A stretch of 64,000 nucleotides of DNA from Planctomycetota bacterium (GTDB lineage: Bacteria > Planctomycetota > UBA1135 > GCA-002686595). The stretch's first letter is position 1, and each line of letters starts with the position of its first letter. Location: contig JAKVCD010000025.1 in NCBI GenBank assembly GCA_022446815.1, positions 1-64,000 of the forward strand, given 5' to 3'. Both the position numbers and the translations under genes were made by a program. Positions 8,224 to 17,165 of this stretch are shown here, one piece after another. Below the pieces are notes generated by a model, which was not told where the DNA came from, did not search any database, and saw only the letters and a program-made list of their open reading frames with translations.

Positions 8224-9811
8224 GAACGACGTGCCCCGCTCTAGACCTGGCCTCTATCGTCGCGTCAAGAGAGCTGCAGGGATCAGCGCGCTCTTCCTCC
8301 TCTGTATATCCCCTGGGAGCGCGCAGGAGTCGATAAGTGACCGGCTGAGCGACCTGCTCCGCGCGCAAGAGGACACCACCGGCCCCCTCTCTAACGAGCA
8401 GCTCTCGCTGGGGAACGAGCTCATAGACCAGATCTCTGGAGCCTGGCCTACCAGCCTAGAGACTCGTAAGGCTTACGCTCGCGGGCTCCTGCGCTTCATG
8501 GGGAACGCGCGCGAGCGCGCGTGGTCTGGGAGCGGGATGCAGCTCCGCGGCAACAAAGAGGCAGAGCTCGCCGCTCGAGCGCAGGGCACCCTGCGGCTGC
8601 GTCTCGACGCACCCTTGACCTCATACTTGGAGTCAGAGGTGCTCCTCTTGCCAAGGCTCCACAGAGACGACCTCCGCGCAGGTGCGGCCCTCTTACTGGG
8701 AGACCTAGACTCTAGCTCATCGACCCTCGCCCTCCTGCAGGCGACCCGTGACCCTGATCGGCACGTGCGAGATTGCGCCGTTGAAGCTCTGACAGGCGCA
8801 GACTCCCCTGCTGTGCACGCTGCCCTAGTCGAGCTCTTGCGAGAAGTCGAACGCGGCGACCTCGAGCTCACCACACTCCCCATCGAGCGCCACTTTCAAA
8901 GCGTCACGCTCGCACCTGGCGGGGTCCCAGAGGAGCAGCTCTTTCAGTACGTACGCGAACGGCTCCCTTCGGGCGACTGGCACCTTGCGTCGCGGGCGAT
9001 CGCGGTCTCACGGGCCCTCTCTGACCGGAGGGTCGCGCCGCCTCTGATCGAAGCTATGAGCGTTTGGCTCACGCGCCAGCGTGGCGGGATGCAGTCAGCT
9101 CGAACGCTCGGCGACCTCGAGGATGAGCTCATACGACGCTCAGGTCGAAAGATGGGGCAAGATCCTCAGCGCTGGCGCAGCTGGTGGCGGGCTGTTCGCG
9201 CTGGTGAAGCGAAGCTCCCCTCCGAGTCGGATTCGGGGCCCAGGACGATGGCTGCCTTCTTCGGGCTTCGACCTAAGACTGATCGCGTCGTCTTCGTCCT
9301 TGACCGCTCAGGCTCTATGGATTCAGCAGTGAGCGGCGCCACGAAGTCCGCGGGGGGTAAGACCCGCACCCGCTTTGACGAGGCTGAGAGCCAGCTCCTC
9401 AAGTGCTTAGAGGGCCTCGGTGAACAGACACGCTTTGACGTCATCCTCTTCAGCGACGGGATCCGTCGCTTCCGGAAGGAGCTCGTCCCAGCTAACGAGA
9501 AGAACCTCAAAAACCTCGCACGTTGGATCAGCCTCAACGGTCCTGAGGGCGGTACGCGTCTCCTCCCTGGCGTCATAGAGGCTATGAGCTGTCAGGACCC
9601 GGCCGCCTTGGAGGCTGACACTGTGATCGTTCTCTGTGACGGAGAGACTGCAGAGGGTCCGACCTGGGTCGGTCCCTTTCTCCGTGTTCAAAACGACCTC
9701 GCTCGCGTGCGCTTTCACGCGGTGCAGCTGGGTGGACGCAGCGACGGGACCCTAGAGGCTCTCTGCAATCTCTCTGACGGCGACTACGTCGAGATCGACC
9801 TCTCGCGCTGA
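8210..9811 (+). CDS. Secreted HEAT-repeat / von Willebrand factor A domain protein
   Basis: About 533 residues. A hydrophobic signal segment (GISALFLLCISPGSAQ) is followed by an alpha-helical HEAT-like region (TRDPDRHVRDCAVEALTG). The C-terminal VWA domain begins at about residue 360 with the metal-ion site motif DRSGSM. VWA domains bind protein ligands through Mg2+. The phrase FFGLRPKTDRVVFVLD just before the site closely matches FFGIRTDSRRVMFVLD in the protein at 48878-50869, so the two are paralogs. The start at 8210 overlaps the stop of the cytochrome gene; the frame is open further upstream inside that gene but without homology. The overlap links it to the multiheme cytochrome, yet no function can be assigned. 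Confidence 0.75.
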   Translation: MRESENDVPRSRPGLYRRVKRAAGISALFLLCISPGSAQESISDRLSDLLRAQEDTTGPLSNEQLSLGNELIDQISGAWPTSLETRKAYARGLLRFMGNARERAWSGSGMQLRGNKEAELAARAQGTLRLRLDAPLTSYLESEVLLLPRLHRDDLRAGAALLLGDLDSSSSTLALLQATRDPDRHVRDCAVEALTGADSPAVHAALVELLREVERGDLELTTLPIERHFQSVTLAPGGVPEEQLFQYVRERLPSGDWHLASRAIAVSRALSDRRVAPPLIEAMSVWLTRQRGGMQSARTLGDLEDELIRRSGRKMGQDPQRWRSWWRAVRAGEAKLPSESDSGPRTMAAFFGLRPKTDRVVFVLDRSGSMDSAVSGATKSAGGKTRTRFDEAESQLLKCLEGLGEQTRFDVILFSDGIRRFRKELVPANEKNLKNLARWISLNGPEGGTRLLPGVIEAMSCQDPAALEADTVIVLCDGETAEGPTWVGPFLRVQNDLARVRFHAVQLGGRSDGTLEALCNLSDGDYVEIDLSR

Positions 9812-9832
9812 GCCCCTGATACAATTCGCCAC

Positions 9833-10060
9833 ATGACCTACTCGGTACTGCTCTTCTCCGCCTTCGGACTCTTCGCCCTCTCTGCAGTAGGTCTAGGTGT
9901 AGGGCTCTTGCTGAAGGGCAAGCCGATCGCTGGCTCTTGTGGGGGCGTAGACGCAGACGGCCGCCCCCTCGCTGATTGCCTCTGCGAGCGTGCACGCGAA
10001 GAGGCCGCGCGGGCTGGTAAGCCCGAGCCGACGGAGCCAGCCTGCGAGCTGAAGGCCTGA
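9833..10060 (+). CDS. nqrM: NqrM, Na+-NQR maturation protein
   Basis: A 75-residue protein with one N-terminal membrane helix (LLFSAFGLFALSAVGLGVGL) and a cytoplasmic tail that contains KGKPIAGSCGGV and four cysteines (36, 49, 51, 71). The segment KPIxGSCGG is the signature of NqrM (DUF539), the factor needed in Vibrio for NQR assembly and thought to deliver iron to the Cys4 centre between NqrD and NqrE. The family is normally 60-80 residues. Here it is not inside the nqr operon; it lies on the opposite strand, convergent with apbE, with two bases between the stop codons. The context with a complete nqr operon makes the assignment firm. Confidence 0.88.
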   Translation: MTYSVLLFSAFGLFALSAVGLGVGLLLKGKPIAGSCGGVDADGRPLADCLCERAREEAARAGKPEPTEPACELKA

Positions 10061-10062
10061 GC

Positions 10063-11067
10063 TCAGCGCAGCTTGAGGGCGCGCGCGCCCTCGCTCCAGC
10101 GCTGCTCCAACACGCCAGTCTCGTGTGAGCGCGACACGAACACCGCCTCGACTCCTGGGGTGCCCAGCACCAGCTCCCACGCGTCTTCGTAGCCCATCGC
10201 CATCGCCGCTGTCGCGTACGCATCCGCTGTCGCGCACTCATGAGCGACGACTGTGACCGAGGTCAGATCACTCTGAATCGGCTCGCCTGTCTTCGCGTTG
10301 AAGATGTGAGCTCGGAGCTCACCGTCGACCTCTCTCTTGTTGCGGTAATCACCGCTTGTCGCGACCGCCATATCCTTGACCCGGAGAGCCGTGAGCGCAC
10401 TAGCAGGGAGGAGGTTTGGCGCCTCGACCCCTACGACCCAGTGTCCTTTGTCGCCGCTCTCGCCGCGGCAGAGGACCTCTCCCCCGACCTCTAAGAGAAA
10501 GTCTTCAAATCCGGAGGTGACTAAGGCAGCGCCGGCTCGATCAACCGCGTAGCCCTTAGCGACAGCCGAGAGGTCGAGGCTCAGACCAACGCGAGCCTTG
10601 CTCAGCGTCCTCTCCCCAGAGTCGACCGTGATGAGATCTAGCCCGATCACATCCTCCGCCGCCTCACGCACGGCGCGCTCAGCTGGCTCCTCTGCGACGC
10701 CAAAGCCGCTGGCCTCTACGAGCGCACCTACAGTCGGGTCAAACGCGCCGCCGCTAGCTGCCCAGACTTCCCGGGCTAGCTCCAAGACCTCCAAGGTCTC
10801 AGGCGCGACCTGAACTGCGACTCCGACGTCTGCCCGCGCAAACCTCGAGAGGTCGCTCTCAGGCCGCCACGGAGACATCAACTCCTCGACGAGGTCTAGC
10901 TCAGCCTGAACGACGCTGAACGCCTCCGCGCCGTCTGCATCGACTGGCAGCGTGAGCTGCCAAGTCGTCCCCATCGTCTCTCCGAAGACCAGGGAGCTCT
11001 CATGCTCTGCGGCGCAGCTCCCGAGCGCAGCGAGGAGGAGGGCGGCCGCCTTAGGCATGCGCGCCAT
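10063..11067 (-). CDS. apbE: FAD:protein FMN transferase (ApbE), lipoprotein
   Basis: A 334-residue protein with a lipobox (LLLAALGSC, Cys about 18), so it is probably anchored on the periplasmic side. It has the ApbE family signatures: GETMGTTWQL near the start, DLSAVAKGYAVDRAG, FLLEVGGEV and a C-terminal TADAYATAAMAMG. ApbE uses FAD and Mg2+ to attach FMN by a phosphoester bond to Thr in (S/T)GAT motifs of NqrB and NqrC, both of which are present in this operon. It is the last gene of the nqrABCDEF-apbE cluster, 20 bases after nqrF. The start at 11067 gives a normal signal peptide; an ATG at 11058 is an alternative. Confidence 0.92.
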   Translation of the reverse strand: MARMPKAAALLLAALGSCAAEHESSLVFGETMGTTWQLTLPVDADGAEAFSVVQAELDLVEELMSPWRPESDLSRFARADVGVAVQVAPETLEVLELAREVWAASGGAFDPTVGALVEASGFGVAEEPAERAVREAAEDVIGLDLITVDSGERTLSKARVGLSLDLSAVAKGYAVDRAGAALVTSGFEDFLLEVGGEVLCRGESGDKGHWVVGVEAPNLLPASALTALRVKDMAVATSGDYRNKREVDGELRAHIFNAKTGEPIQSDLTSVTVVAHECATADAYATAAMAMGYEDAWELVLGTPGVEAVFVSRSHETGVLEQRWSEGARALKLR

Positions 11068-11087
11068 GCTAGCGCCTCACTCCTCGC

Positions 11088-12362
11088 TCAGCCGCCGAAG
11101 TCATCTAGGCGGATGTTCTCAGGGTCGACGCCGAGGTCATCGAGCATCTTGAGGACCGCTGAGTTCATCATCGGCGGGCCACAGAGGTAGTACTCGCACT
11201 CCTCCGGAGCCGGGTGGTCGGCGAGGTAATTGTCCATGGCGACCTGGTGGATGAAGCCTGTGTAGCCGGTCCAATTATCCTCCGGCTGCGGCTCTGAGAG
11301 GGCCACGTGCCACTCGAAGTTCGGGAACTCCTCTGCGAGCTTGTCGAAGTCTTCGACGTAGAACATCTCGCGAGCGCTCCGCGCCCCATACCAGTAGGAC
11401 ACCTTACGGGAGGTCTTGTCTGTCTTGAACTTGCGCATGATGTGACTGCGCAGCGGGGCCATGCCTGCGCCCCCACCGATGAAGATCATCTCAGCGTCTG
11501 ACTCTTCGTTGACGTGGAACTCACCGAAAGGGCCGCTCACTACGACCTTGTCTCCTGGCTTACAGTCGAAGATGTAGCTCGAGCCCTTCCCCGGAGGCGT
11601 CCCCTCAGGAGCGCGGGGCGGAGGCGAAGCGATCCGCACGTTCAACATGACGAGGTCATCACCCTCTGCCGGATAGTTCGCCATGGAGTATGCGCGCTCT
11701 ACCGTCTCGTCGTTCTTCGCCTTATATCGCCAGAGGTCGAAGCGATCCCAGTCCTCGCGATACTCATCCTGGACTGAATATTCCTTATAGGAGCACTCGA
11801 AGGGGGGGATCTCGATCTGGATGTAGTCACCAGACGTGAAGTCGATCTTCTTGCCCTCCGGCAGGCGCACGACGAACTCTTTGATGAAGGTCGCGACGTT
11901 GTCATTGGAGACGACCTCGCACTCCCACTTCTGCACGCTGAACACAGACTCAGGCACGCGGATCTTGAGGTCGTCCTTCACCTTCAACTGACAGGCGAGG
12001 CGGCAACCTTCTTTAGCCATGCCTCGGTTGATGTGGCCCTCCTCGGTCGGGAGGAGCTCGCCCCCACCCTCGTCGACGTGGACGAGACACTGAGCGCAGG
12101 TCCCGCCGCCGCCGCAGGCGGAGGGCACGAAGAGCTTCTGATCAGCGAGCGTCGCGAGGAGGCTGCCGCCGCGGTTGACCTCGAGCGCGCCCTCTTCGTC
12201 GCCATTGATCACGACCTTGACCTTTCCGCTGGAGACCAGCTTGGACTTCGCGAGCAGTAAGACGAGCACCATCGCGAGGATTACGGCGGTGAACATGCCG
12301 ACGCTGAGGAGGACCGTCGGGTCCGAGGTCGCCTCAGCTTGGAGGAGCGCCAAGTAGATCAC
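11088..12362 (-). CDS. nqrF: Na+-NQR subunit F, NADH dehydrogenase module
   Basis: About 424 residues: an N-terminal membrane helix ([16 protein letters not shown]), a ferredoxin-type 2Fe-2S domain with the cysteine set [11 protein letters not shown] plus CRLAC, then FAD-binding (RAYSMANYP) and NADH-binding ([15 protein letters not shown]) lobes, and the C-terminal YYLCGPPMM and DDFGG. It takes hydride from NADH and feeds electrons to the other subunits. The frame is open far upstream inside nqrE. The likely start is GTG at 12362, which overlaps the nqrE stop in GTGA and yields the expected length (Vibrio NqrF is 407 residues). Start confidence is moderate; identity is certain. Confidence 0.93.
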   Translation of the reverse strand: MIYLALLQAEATSDPTVLLSVGMFTAVILAMVLVLLLAKSKLVSSGKVKVVINGDEEGALEVNRGGSLLATLADQKLFVPSACGGGGTCAQCLVHVDEGGGELLPTEEGHINRGMAKEGCRLACQLKVKDDLKIRVPESVFSVQKWECEVVSNDNVATFIKEFVVRLPEGKKIDFTSGDYIQIEIPPFECSYKEYSVQDEYREDWDRFDLWRYKAKNDETVERAYSMANYPAEGDDLVMLNVRIASPPPRAPEGTPPGKGSSYIFDCKPGDKVVVSGPFGEFHVNEESDAEMIFIGGGAGMAPLRSHIMRKFKTDKTSRKVSYWYGARSAREMFYVEDFDKLAEEFPNFEWHVALSEPQPEDNWTGYTGFIHQVAMDNYLADHPAPEECEYYLCGPPMMNSAVLKMLDDLGVDPENIRLDDFGG

Positions 12363-12973
12363 AGCTGGATCCCTCCGAAGATCTGGAAACCGAGCGCCAT
12401 CAGCCCGGTGATGATGAAGGTGATCCCGAGGCCCCTGAGCGCCGGCGGGACGTTCGAGTACTTGAGGCGCTCTCGGATCGCGGCGAGGGCGACGATCGCC
12501 ATCCACCAGCCGATCCCAGAGCCGATGCCGTAGACCGTGGACTGCGCGAGGGTGTATTCGCGTTGCACGGCGAAGGCTGACGCGCCGAGGATGGCGCAGT
12601 TCACAGCGATCAACGGGAGGAACACACCGAGCGCTGAGTAGAGCTTGGGCGAGTACTTGTCGATCGTCATCTCGACGATCTGTACCGCTGCGGCGATGGT
12701 GCCGATGTAGGCGATCGCACCGAGGAATGCGAGGTCGACCGCGTCTGCCCCCTCGACACCGAGCCAAGTCATTGCCCCAGGCTTGAGGAGGTAGATGTAG
12801 ACCGCGTTGTTGATCGGGCAGGTGATCGTGAGCACGAAGATGACCGCGAGCCCCAGCCCCATCGCAGTCTCGACCTTCTTGGAGACCGCTAGGAAGGAGC
12901 ACATGCCGAGGAAGAAGGCCAAGGCCATGTTCTCGACGAAGATCGACTTCAGCGCGAGGTTGACGAGCTCCAT
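12359..12973 (-). CDS. nqrE: Na+-NQR subunit E
   Basis: A 204-residue integral membrane protein with six expected helices. It opens with [25 protein letters not shown], which contains the conserved Cys near the first helix that contributes to the intramembrane iron centre with NqrD, and has [10 protein letters not shown] in the middle. NqrE and NqrD are homologous, inverted partners and part of the Na+ path. The start lies two bases after the nqrD stop, and the stop overlaps nqrF. Confidence 0.93.
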   Translation of the reverse strand: MELVNLALKSIFVENMALAFFLGMCSFLAVSKKVETAMGLGLAVIFVLTITCPINNAVYIYLLKPGAMTWLGVEGADAVDLAFLGAIAYIGTIAAAVQIVEMTIDKYSPKLYSALGVFLPLIAVNCAILGASAFAVQREYTLAQSTVYGIGSGIGWWMAIVALAAIRERLKYSNVPPALRGLGITFIITGLMALGFQIFGGIQL

Positions 12974-12975
12974 GG

Positions 12976-13599
12976 TCAGGACTCCTCGTTCATCTCAGGG
13001 GACAGGGCGCGTTGCACCCAGATGATCAACCCGATCAGGAAGAAGGCGCTCGGAGAGAGGACCATCAGCCCGTTGGACACATACCAGCCGCCCTCTGTGC
13101 TCGACTCCAGCACGGTGTAACCGAGGATCTTCCCTGAACCGAGGAGCTCTCGGAAGAGCCCGACAGCGATCAACACCCAAGAGTAGCCGAGGGAGTTGGA
13201 GAGGCCATCCAGCGCTGACTTGCCAGGCGGGTTCTGCATGGCGAAGGCCTCTGCGCGACCCATCACGATGCAGTTCGTGATGATCAGGGTCACGAAGACG
13301 GAGATCTCTTTGGCCACGTCAAAGAGGAAGGCCTGCAGCAGTTGATCCGCCACGACAACCAGCGAGGCGATGATCGAGAGCTGCGCGATGATTCGCACGC
13401 TCCCCGGGATCTTGTTCCGGAGTAACGAGATCGAGACGTTCGAGAGCACGAGCACGAAGGTGAGCGCTGCGCTCATCACGAGCGCGGTCTCTACCTTGGT
13501 CGTGACCGCCAGCGCGGAGCAGATCCCTAGCACCTGCAGGGTGATCGGGTTCTGAACGTGCAGGGGGTCGACGAGGATCTTCTTTGTCGCCTTGTTCAT
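12976..13599 (-). CDS. nqrD: Na+-NQR subunit D
   Basis: A 207-residue integral membrane subunit. Recognisable segments are [22 protein letters not shown], with the conserved Cys in the first helix, and [18 protein letters not shown], with the second conserved Cys. With NqrE it forms the membrane core that holds the iron centre and couples electron flow to Na+ export. The ATG shares one base with the nqrC stop (TAATG), a sign of translational coupling. Confidence 0.93.
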   Translation of the reverse strand: MNKATKKILVDPLHVQNPITLQVLGICSALAVTTKVETALVMSAALTFVLVLSNVSISLLRNKIPGSVRIIAQLSIIASLVVVADQLLQAFLFDVAKEISVFVTLIITNCIVMGRAEAFAMQNPPGKSALDGLSNSLGYSWVLIAVGLFRELLGSGKILGYTVLESSTEGGWYVSNGLMVLSPSAFFLIGLIIWVQRALSPEMNEES

Positions 13600-14363
13600 T
13601 AGAGCGCACCTCTCTGGGCCTTCAGGAAGGGCCCGTATCCGTCATCGCCTAGCCACAGCTTGAGCATGCTGTCGACGCCACGGCTCGTGATGGTCGCGCC
13701 GCTCAGGCCGTCAATCTCACGCTCGAGATCCATCGCGGGTCCCTTGACCACCTCGACGAGGACCTCCCCATCATCGTCCAGAGCTCGCTTGCCCTTCCAC
13801 TGCGCTTTCCACTTAGGGTTGTCCACCTCTCCGCCAAGGCCGGGGGTCTCCTTGTGGGCGTAGTAGGTGATCCCGCGCACCTCTTTGGTGTCGGGCGAAA
13901 GCGCGATGTATCCAAGCAGCGTGGACCAGAGTCCGTTCCCGTAGATCTCCAAGACCAGGCACTCATGGTCCTCGACGCGCACGTTGAAGGCGCGCAGCTC
14001 ATTCGCGAGGCGCCTGACGCCGGTCGCCTTGGAGTGCACCTCAGGGGCGTCGACGCCTCCCTCGGGCGTCTTGGCGACGCTACGCGGGTCTTGCGCGAAG
14101 TCACCGTCTTCGATCACAGCGCCGGTCTCGCGCGAGACGACGAGCTCATCAATCTCCTCAAAGTAAGCGGCGATCTCCTCACCCGTGAGCTTCACGCCGG
14201 GCTCGAGGATCCCCGCCACCTGCAGGACCTGTGACTTCTGGTCGGCCTCTGCGTTAGCGACCTGCATGTCGCGCATCGAGACGTGCACGAACGAGACGGC
14301 CAGCGAACAGATCAGGCAGAGCAGGAGCGCGAAGCTGAAGATGTACTTGTTACTGAACTCCAA
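13599..14363 (-). CDS. nqrC: Na+-NQR subunit C, covalent FMN carrier
   Basis: A 254-residue subunit with one N-terminal membrane helix ([19 protein letters not shown]) and a periplasmic FMN-binding domain. The flavinylation motif SGATIT is at residues 221-226, with Thr224 the expected FMN attachment site for ApbE. The TPGLGGEV segment is also typical of the family. It receives electrons from the Fe centre and passes them to NqrB. It overlaps nqrB by 14 bases. Confidence 0.93.
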   Translation of the reverse strand: MEFSNKYIFSFALLLCLICSLAVSFVHVSMRDMQVANAEADQKSQVLQVAGILEPGVKLTGEEIAAYFEEIDELVVSRETGAVIEDGDFAQDPRSVAKTPEGGVDAPEVHSKATGVRRLANELRAFNVRVEDHECLVLEIYGNGLWSTLLGYIALSPDTKEVRGITYYAHKETPGLGGEVDNPKWKAQWKGKRALDDDGEVLVEVVKGPAMDLEREIDGLSGATITSRGVDSMLKLWLGDDGYGPFLKAQRGAL

Positions 14364-15552
14364 GGCGCACCTCCCTTCGTTTGATGTTGGACTTGACCAC
14401 GTAGTAGTCGATTGTCGGTGCGAAGACGTTCATGAAGATGATCGCCAGCATCACACCCTCTGGATAAGCCGGGTTGATGACGCGAACAAGAGGGGTAAGT
14501 GCGCCAATCAGCGCACCATAGATCCAACGGCCTGTGTCAGTCTGCGCAGCCGATACGGGGTCCGTAGCCATGAAGACCGTCCCGAAGGCGAAGCTGCCAA
14601 GGACGAAGTGCCACTCCGGTCCCATCGCGAGGTAGCCCTGGATCGCCGGGGTCGAGCCGCTCCCTGAGAGCGCGTTCAGCAGCAAGGTCATCCCTACCAT
14701 GCCTAGGACGCTTGAGAGCATGATCCGCCAGCTGCCCACCTTCGTGAAGATCAGGAAGGCTGCTCCAAGGAGACAGCAGAGGACTGAGGTCTCCCCCATC
14801 GAGCCAGGCACGAGGCCATAGAAGTAGTCAGCCCACGAGTAGCCGAGCTGGGAGACGTCCCCGTGGCCGACCAGGTCGCCCAGCGCCGTGGCGCCGGTCA
14901 TCCCATCGACCGCGCCTTCAGCAGGGAGGATGCGCCAGACGCTGCCCGAGAGATACGAGGGGTAAGCGAAGAAGAGGAAGATCCGGCCTGTGAGCGCGGG
15001 GTTGAGGACGTTCATCCCAGTGCCGCCAAAGACCTCCTTCCCGATCACCACGCCGAAGGCGATCCCTACGCCGACCATCCAGAGCGGGATGTCAGGAGGG
15101 AGAGTCAGCGGGAAGAGGAGGCTCGTCACGAGGAAGCCCTCGTTGATCTCGTGCTTGCGAACGGTCGCGAAGACGCCCTCGAGCATGCCGCCTACCGCGA
15201 TCGTGACCGCGTAGACCGGCAGGAAGGCCCAGGCCCCGAGCCCAAGGGCGGTCATCCATGAGCTCTTCAGACCAAGGGAGACAGCCTCCGCGTGCGCGGT
15301 GTCAGCGACCATCTGCTGCCAGCCTGTGTTGATCATCGCCCAGATCGTGCAGGGCAGGAGGGCGATCACGACCGTGACCATAAGGCGCTTGATGTCCATC
15401 CCGTCTCGGACATGGACTGCGCCGTCGGTCTTCTTCCCCGGCGTGTAGAGGAAGCTGTCCGCCGCCTCATAAAGGGGGTAGAGCTTCTCCCACTTGCCCC
15501 CCTCTTCAAAGAGGGGCGCGACCTTGTCGAGGAGTCTACGCAGAGGAGCCAT
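14350..15552 (-). CDS. nqrB: Na+-NQR subunit B
   Basis: A 400-residue, multi-helix subunit. It contains MNTGW-like AMINTGWQQ, the conserved HEINEGFLVTSLLFPLTLP and GKEVFGGTGMNVLNPAL segments, and the flavinylation site DGMTGAT at 216-222 (Thr222 carries FMN). The Vibrio motif is SGAT; here it is TGAT, which is within the (S/T)GAT consensus. NqrB also binds riboflavin and ubiquinone and is the main Na+-translocating subunit. The start lies two bases after the nqrA stop. Confidence 0.94.
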   Translation of the reverse strand: MAPLRRLLDKVAPLFEEGGKWEKLYPLYEAADSFLYTPGKKTDGAVHVRDGMDIKRLMVTVVIALLPCTIWAMINTGWQQMVADTAHAEAVSLGLKSSWMTALGLGAWAFLPVYAVTIAVGGMLEGVFATVRKHEINEGFLVTSLLFPLTLPPDIPLWMVGVGIAFGVVIGKEVFGGTGMNVLNPALTGRIFLFFAYPSYLSGSVWRILPAEGAVDGMTGATALGDLVGHGDVSQLGYSWADYFYGLVPGSMGETSVLCCLLGAAFLIFTKVGSWRIMLSSVLGMVGMTLLLNALSGSGSTPAIQGYLAMGPEWHFVLGSFAFGTVFMATDPVSAAQTDTGRWIYGALIGALTPLVRVINPAYPEGVMLAIIFMNVFAPTIDYYVVKSNIKRREVRLGVQ

Positions 15553-15554
15553 AA

Positions 15555-16895
15555 CTAACCTTCCACCTCGATGCGCGTGAGCATCTCACGCAAGAGCCCT
15601 GTGATGTTGATCTTGGAGGGGCAGACGTATTCGCAGAGCGCGAGGTCTTCCTCAGCGAGCTCAAGGACGCCGAGCTTCTCCGCCATCTCTAAATCTCCGC
15701 TAGCGAGCGCCTTGATGAGCTGCGTCGCCATGATGTCCATAGGCATGACGCGCTCGTAGGAGCCCGTGGGCACGATCGCCCGCTCGCTGCCGTTCAGGTC
15801 CGTGTCAAAGCCCAGCTCTCTACCGAAGAACTTATCGAGGATCGCGTTCGAGACGCTGTGCTTGCCAGCGAAGGGCAGCGCCCAAGCAAGGAGCTTGCGC
15901 TCGACGGCGTCCTCAAGGACCGTGACTTGGTCGGTGTAGCGCCCGAGAAATGCCTGCTCTCCTGAGGCCTCCCGACCGCCGAGGACAGAGCCCACGATGA
16001 CGCGAGGCTCTGCAGCGCTGAAGCTAGAGGCGACGTCTTCGATGCGCGCGCCGCGTCGAGTCCGCACTAAGACGGTCTCCGAGCTCGCGGGGCCTGAGAC
16101 TCCGACGACACGCGTCGTGCTGAGGCGCTTGTTCAAGAACAGCGCGCCGATGTCAGCGACGTCTTGGGGGCCGACATGCCACACGAAGCGGCGGGGTCCG
16201 ACAGGGAGGAGGGTGTGGATGTGGACGCCGACATTTCCAGCGGGGTGCTTCCCGCTGAAGCTGTGGTGCTGGACCCCCTCGGTGAGGTGGTTCGCCCAGT
16301 CCTCCCCAGATGGAGTGCAGACGATGACGTCTCCGTCTGTGAGGAGCTTGAGCGCGCGCAGCCCAGCTCGGAAGTCCTCCTGCCGGCCAGCGAGGAGGTC
16401 GAGCGCTGACGGCGCCTGCGGGTGCGTGTTTGCAGCAGAGACGAAGATAGCTGCAGGGCGCTCATCAGAGCGCGCGATGCGATCAAAGGGACGCCTGCGT
16501 AGAGAGGCCCAAAGACCTGATGACATGAGAGTCGAGCGCACGGCTTGTGCGCCTGCGCCATCAAGCTCGGGTACGGAGAGCTCATGGTGATCGTCGAAGC
16601 TCGATGCCTCGACTTGGACCGAGAGGACCTTCCTGCGCGCGCCTCGGGAGATCGCTTTGATCGTCCCAGCTGCGGGGGAGGTGTAGAGCACGTCCGGGTC
16701 GCGACGGTCGCAGTAGAGGGGAGTTCCGACTTGGACCTTGTCCCCCTCTGCCACGAGGACGCGCGTCTTGATCCCGAGGCTCTCCTCAGGAATCAGCGCG
16801 ACCACTGAGACGCCGAGCCTGTCGACGATGTCCCCGCGCGGGGTCGCGCCGGGGAGCGGCAGGTCGAGTCCGTTTTGGATGCGAGTGGCGGTCAT
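15555..16895 (-). CDS. nqrA: Na+-NQR subunit A
   Basis: A 446-residue subunit, first in the operon. It opens with GLDLPLPGATPRG and VALIPEESLG, both typical of NqrA. It then shows a biotinyl-lipoyl-like domain (VLVAEGDKVQVGTPLYCDRR), the SLBB-like middle and a C-terminal ferredoxin-like end whose cysteines (LALCEYVCPSKINI) do not hold a cluster in known NqrA. It is membrane-peripheral and binds quinone. The operon promoter should lie between 16896 and about 17100, but I see no convincing hexamer pair there. Confidence 0.92.
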   Translation of the reverse strand: MTATRIQNGLDLPLPGATPRGDIVDRLGVSVVALIPEESLGIKTRVLVAEGDKVQVGTPLYCDRRDPDVLYTSPAAGTIKAISRGARRKVLSVQVEASSFDDHHELSVPELDGAGAQAVRSTLMSSGLWASLRRRPFDRIARSDERPAAIFVSAANTHPQAPSALDLLAGRQEDFRAGLRALKLLTDGDVIVCTPSGEDWANHLTEGVQHHSFSGKHPAGNVGVHIHTLLPVGPRRFVWHVGPQDVADIGALFLNKRLSTTRVVGVSGPASSETVLVRTRRGARIEDVASSFSAAEPRVIVGSVLGGREASGEQAFLGRYTDQVTVLEDAVERKLLAWALPFAGKHSVSNAILDKFFGRELGFDTDLNGSERAIVPTGSYERVMPMDIMATQLIKALASGDLEMAEKLGVLELAEEDLALCEYVCPSKINITGLLREMLTRIEVEG

Positions 16896-17165
16896 AGGGG
16901 GCGTGATGAATGCGAGCGTTGGTCTCTGGTCAGGACTCTCTGAGGCTGCAGCCGTCCCCCTCTATCTCAAGGGCATCGGCGTACGCTGCAGCTGCAAAAA
17001 TGTGCTGAGTTATCCGTCTGGTTGCTGCTTTGAGGGCCGAGATTCTAGTGGCTCTTGGGCTTTCTGGCGATGAGGGGAACCCTGAATTCACGCGGAAGTT
17101 GAGGCCCGACAATTAGGGCATCCCTCTCGCTGGCCAGCCCGGCAGATCTGGGGCAGGATGGAGGT

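Noticed and set aside
12363-12902. Upstream extension of nqrF within nqrE
   Set aside because: It is a shifted-frame shadow of nqrE; NqrF length and the GTGA overlap support the start at 12362.
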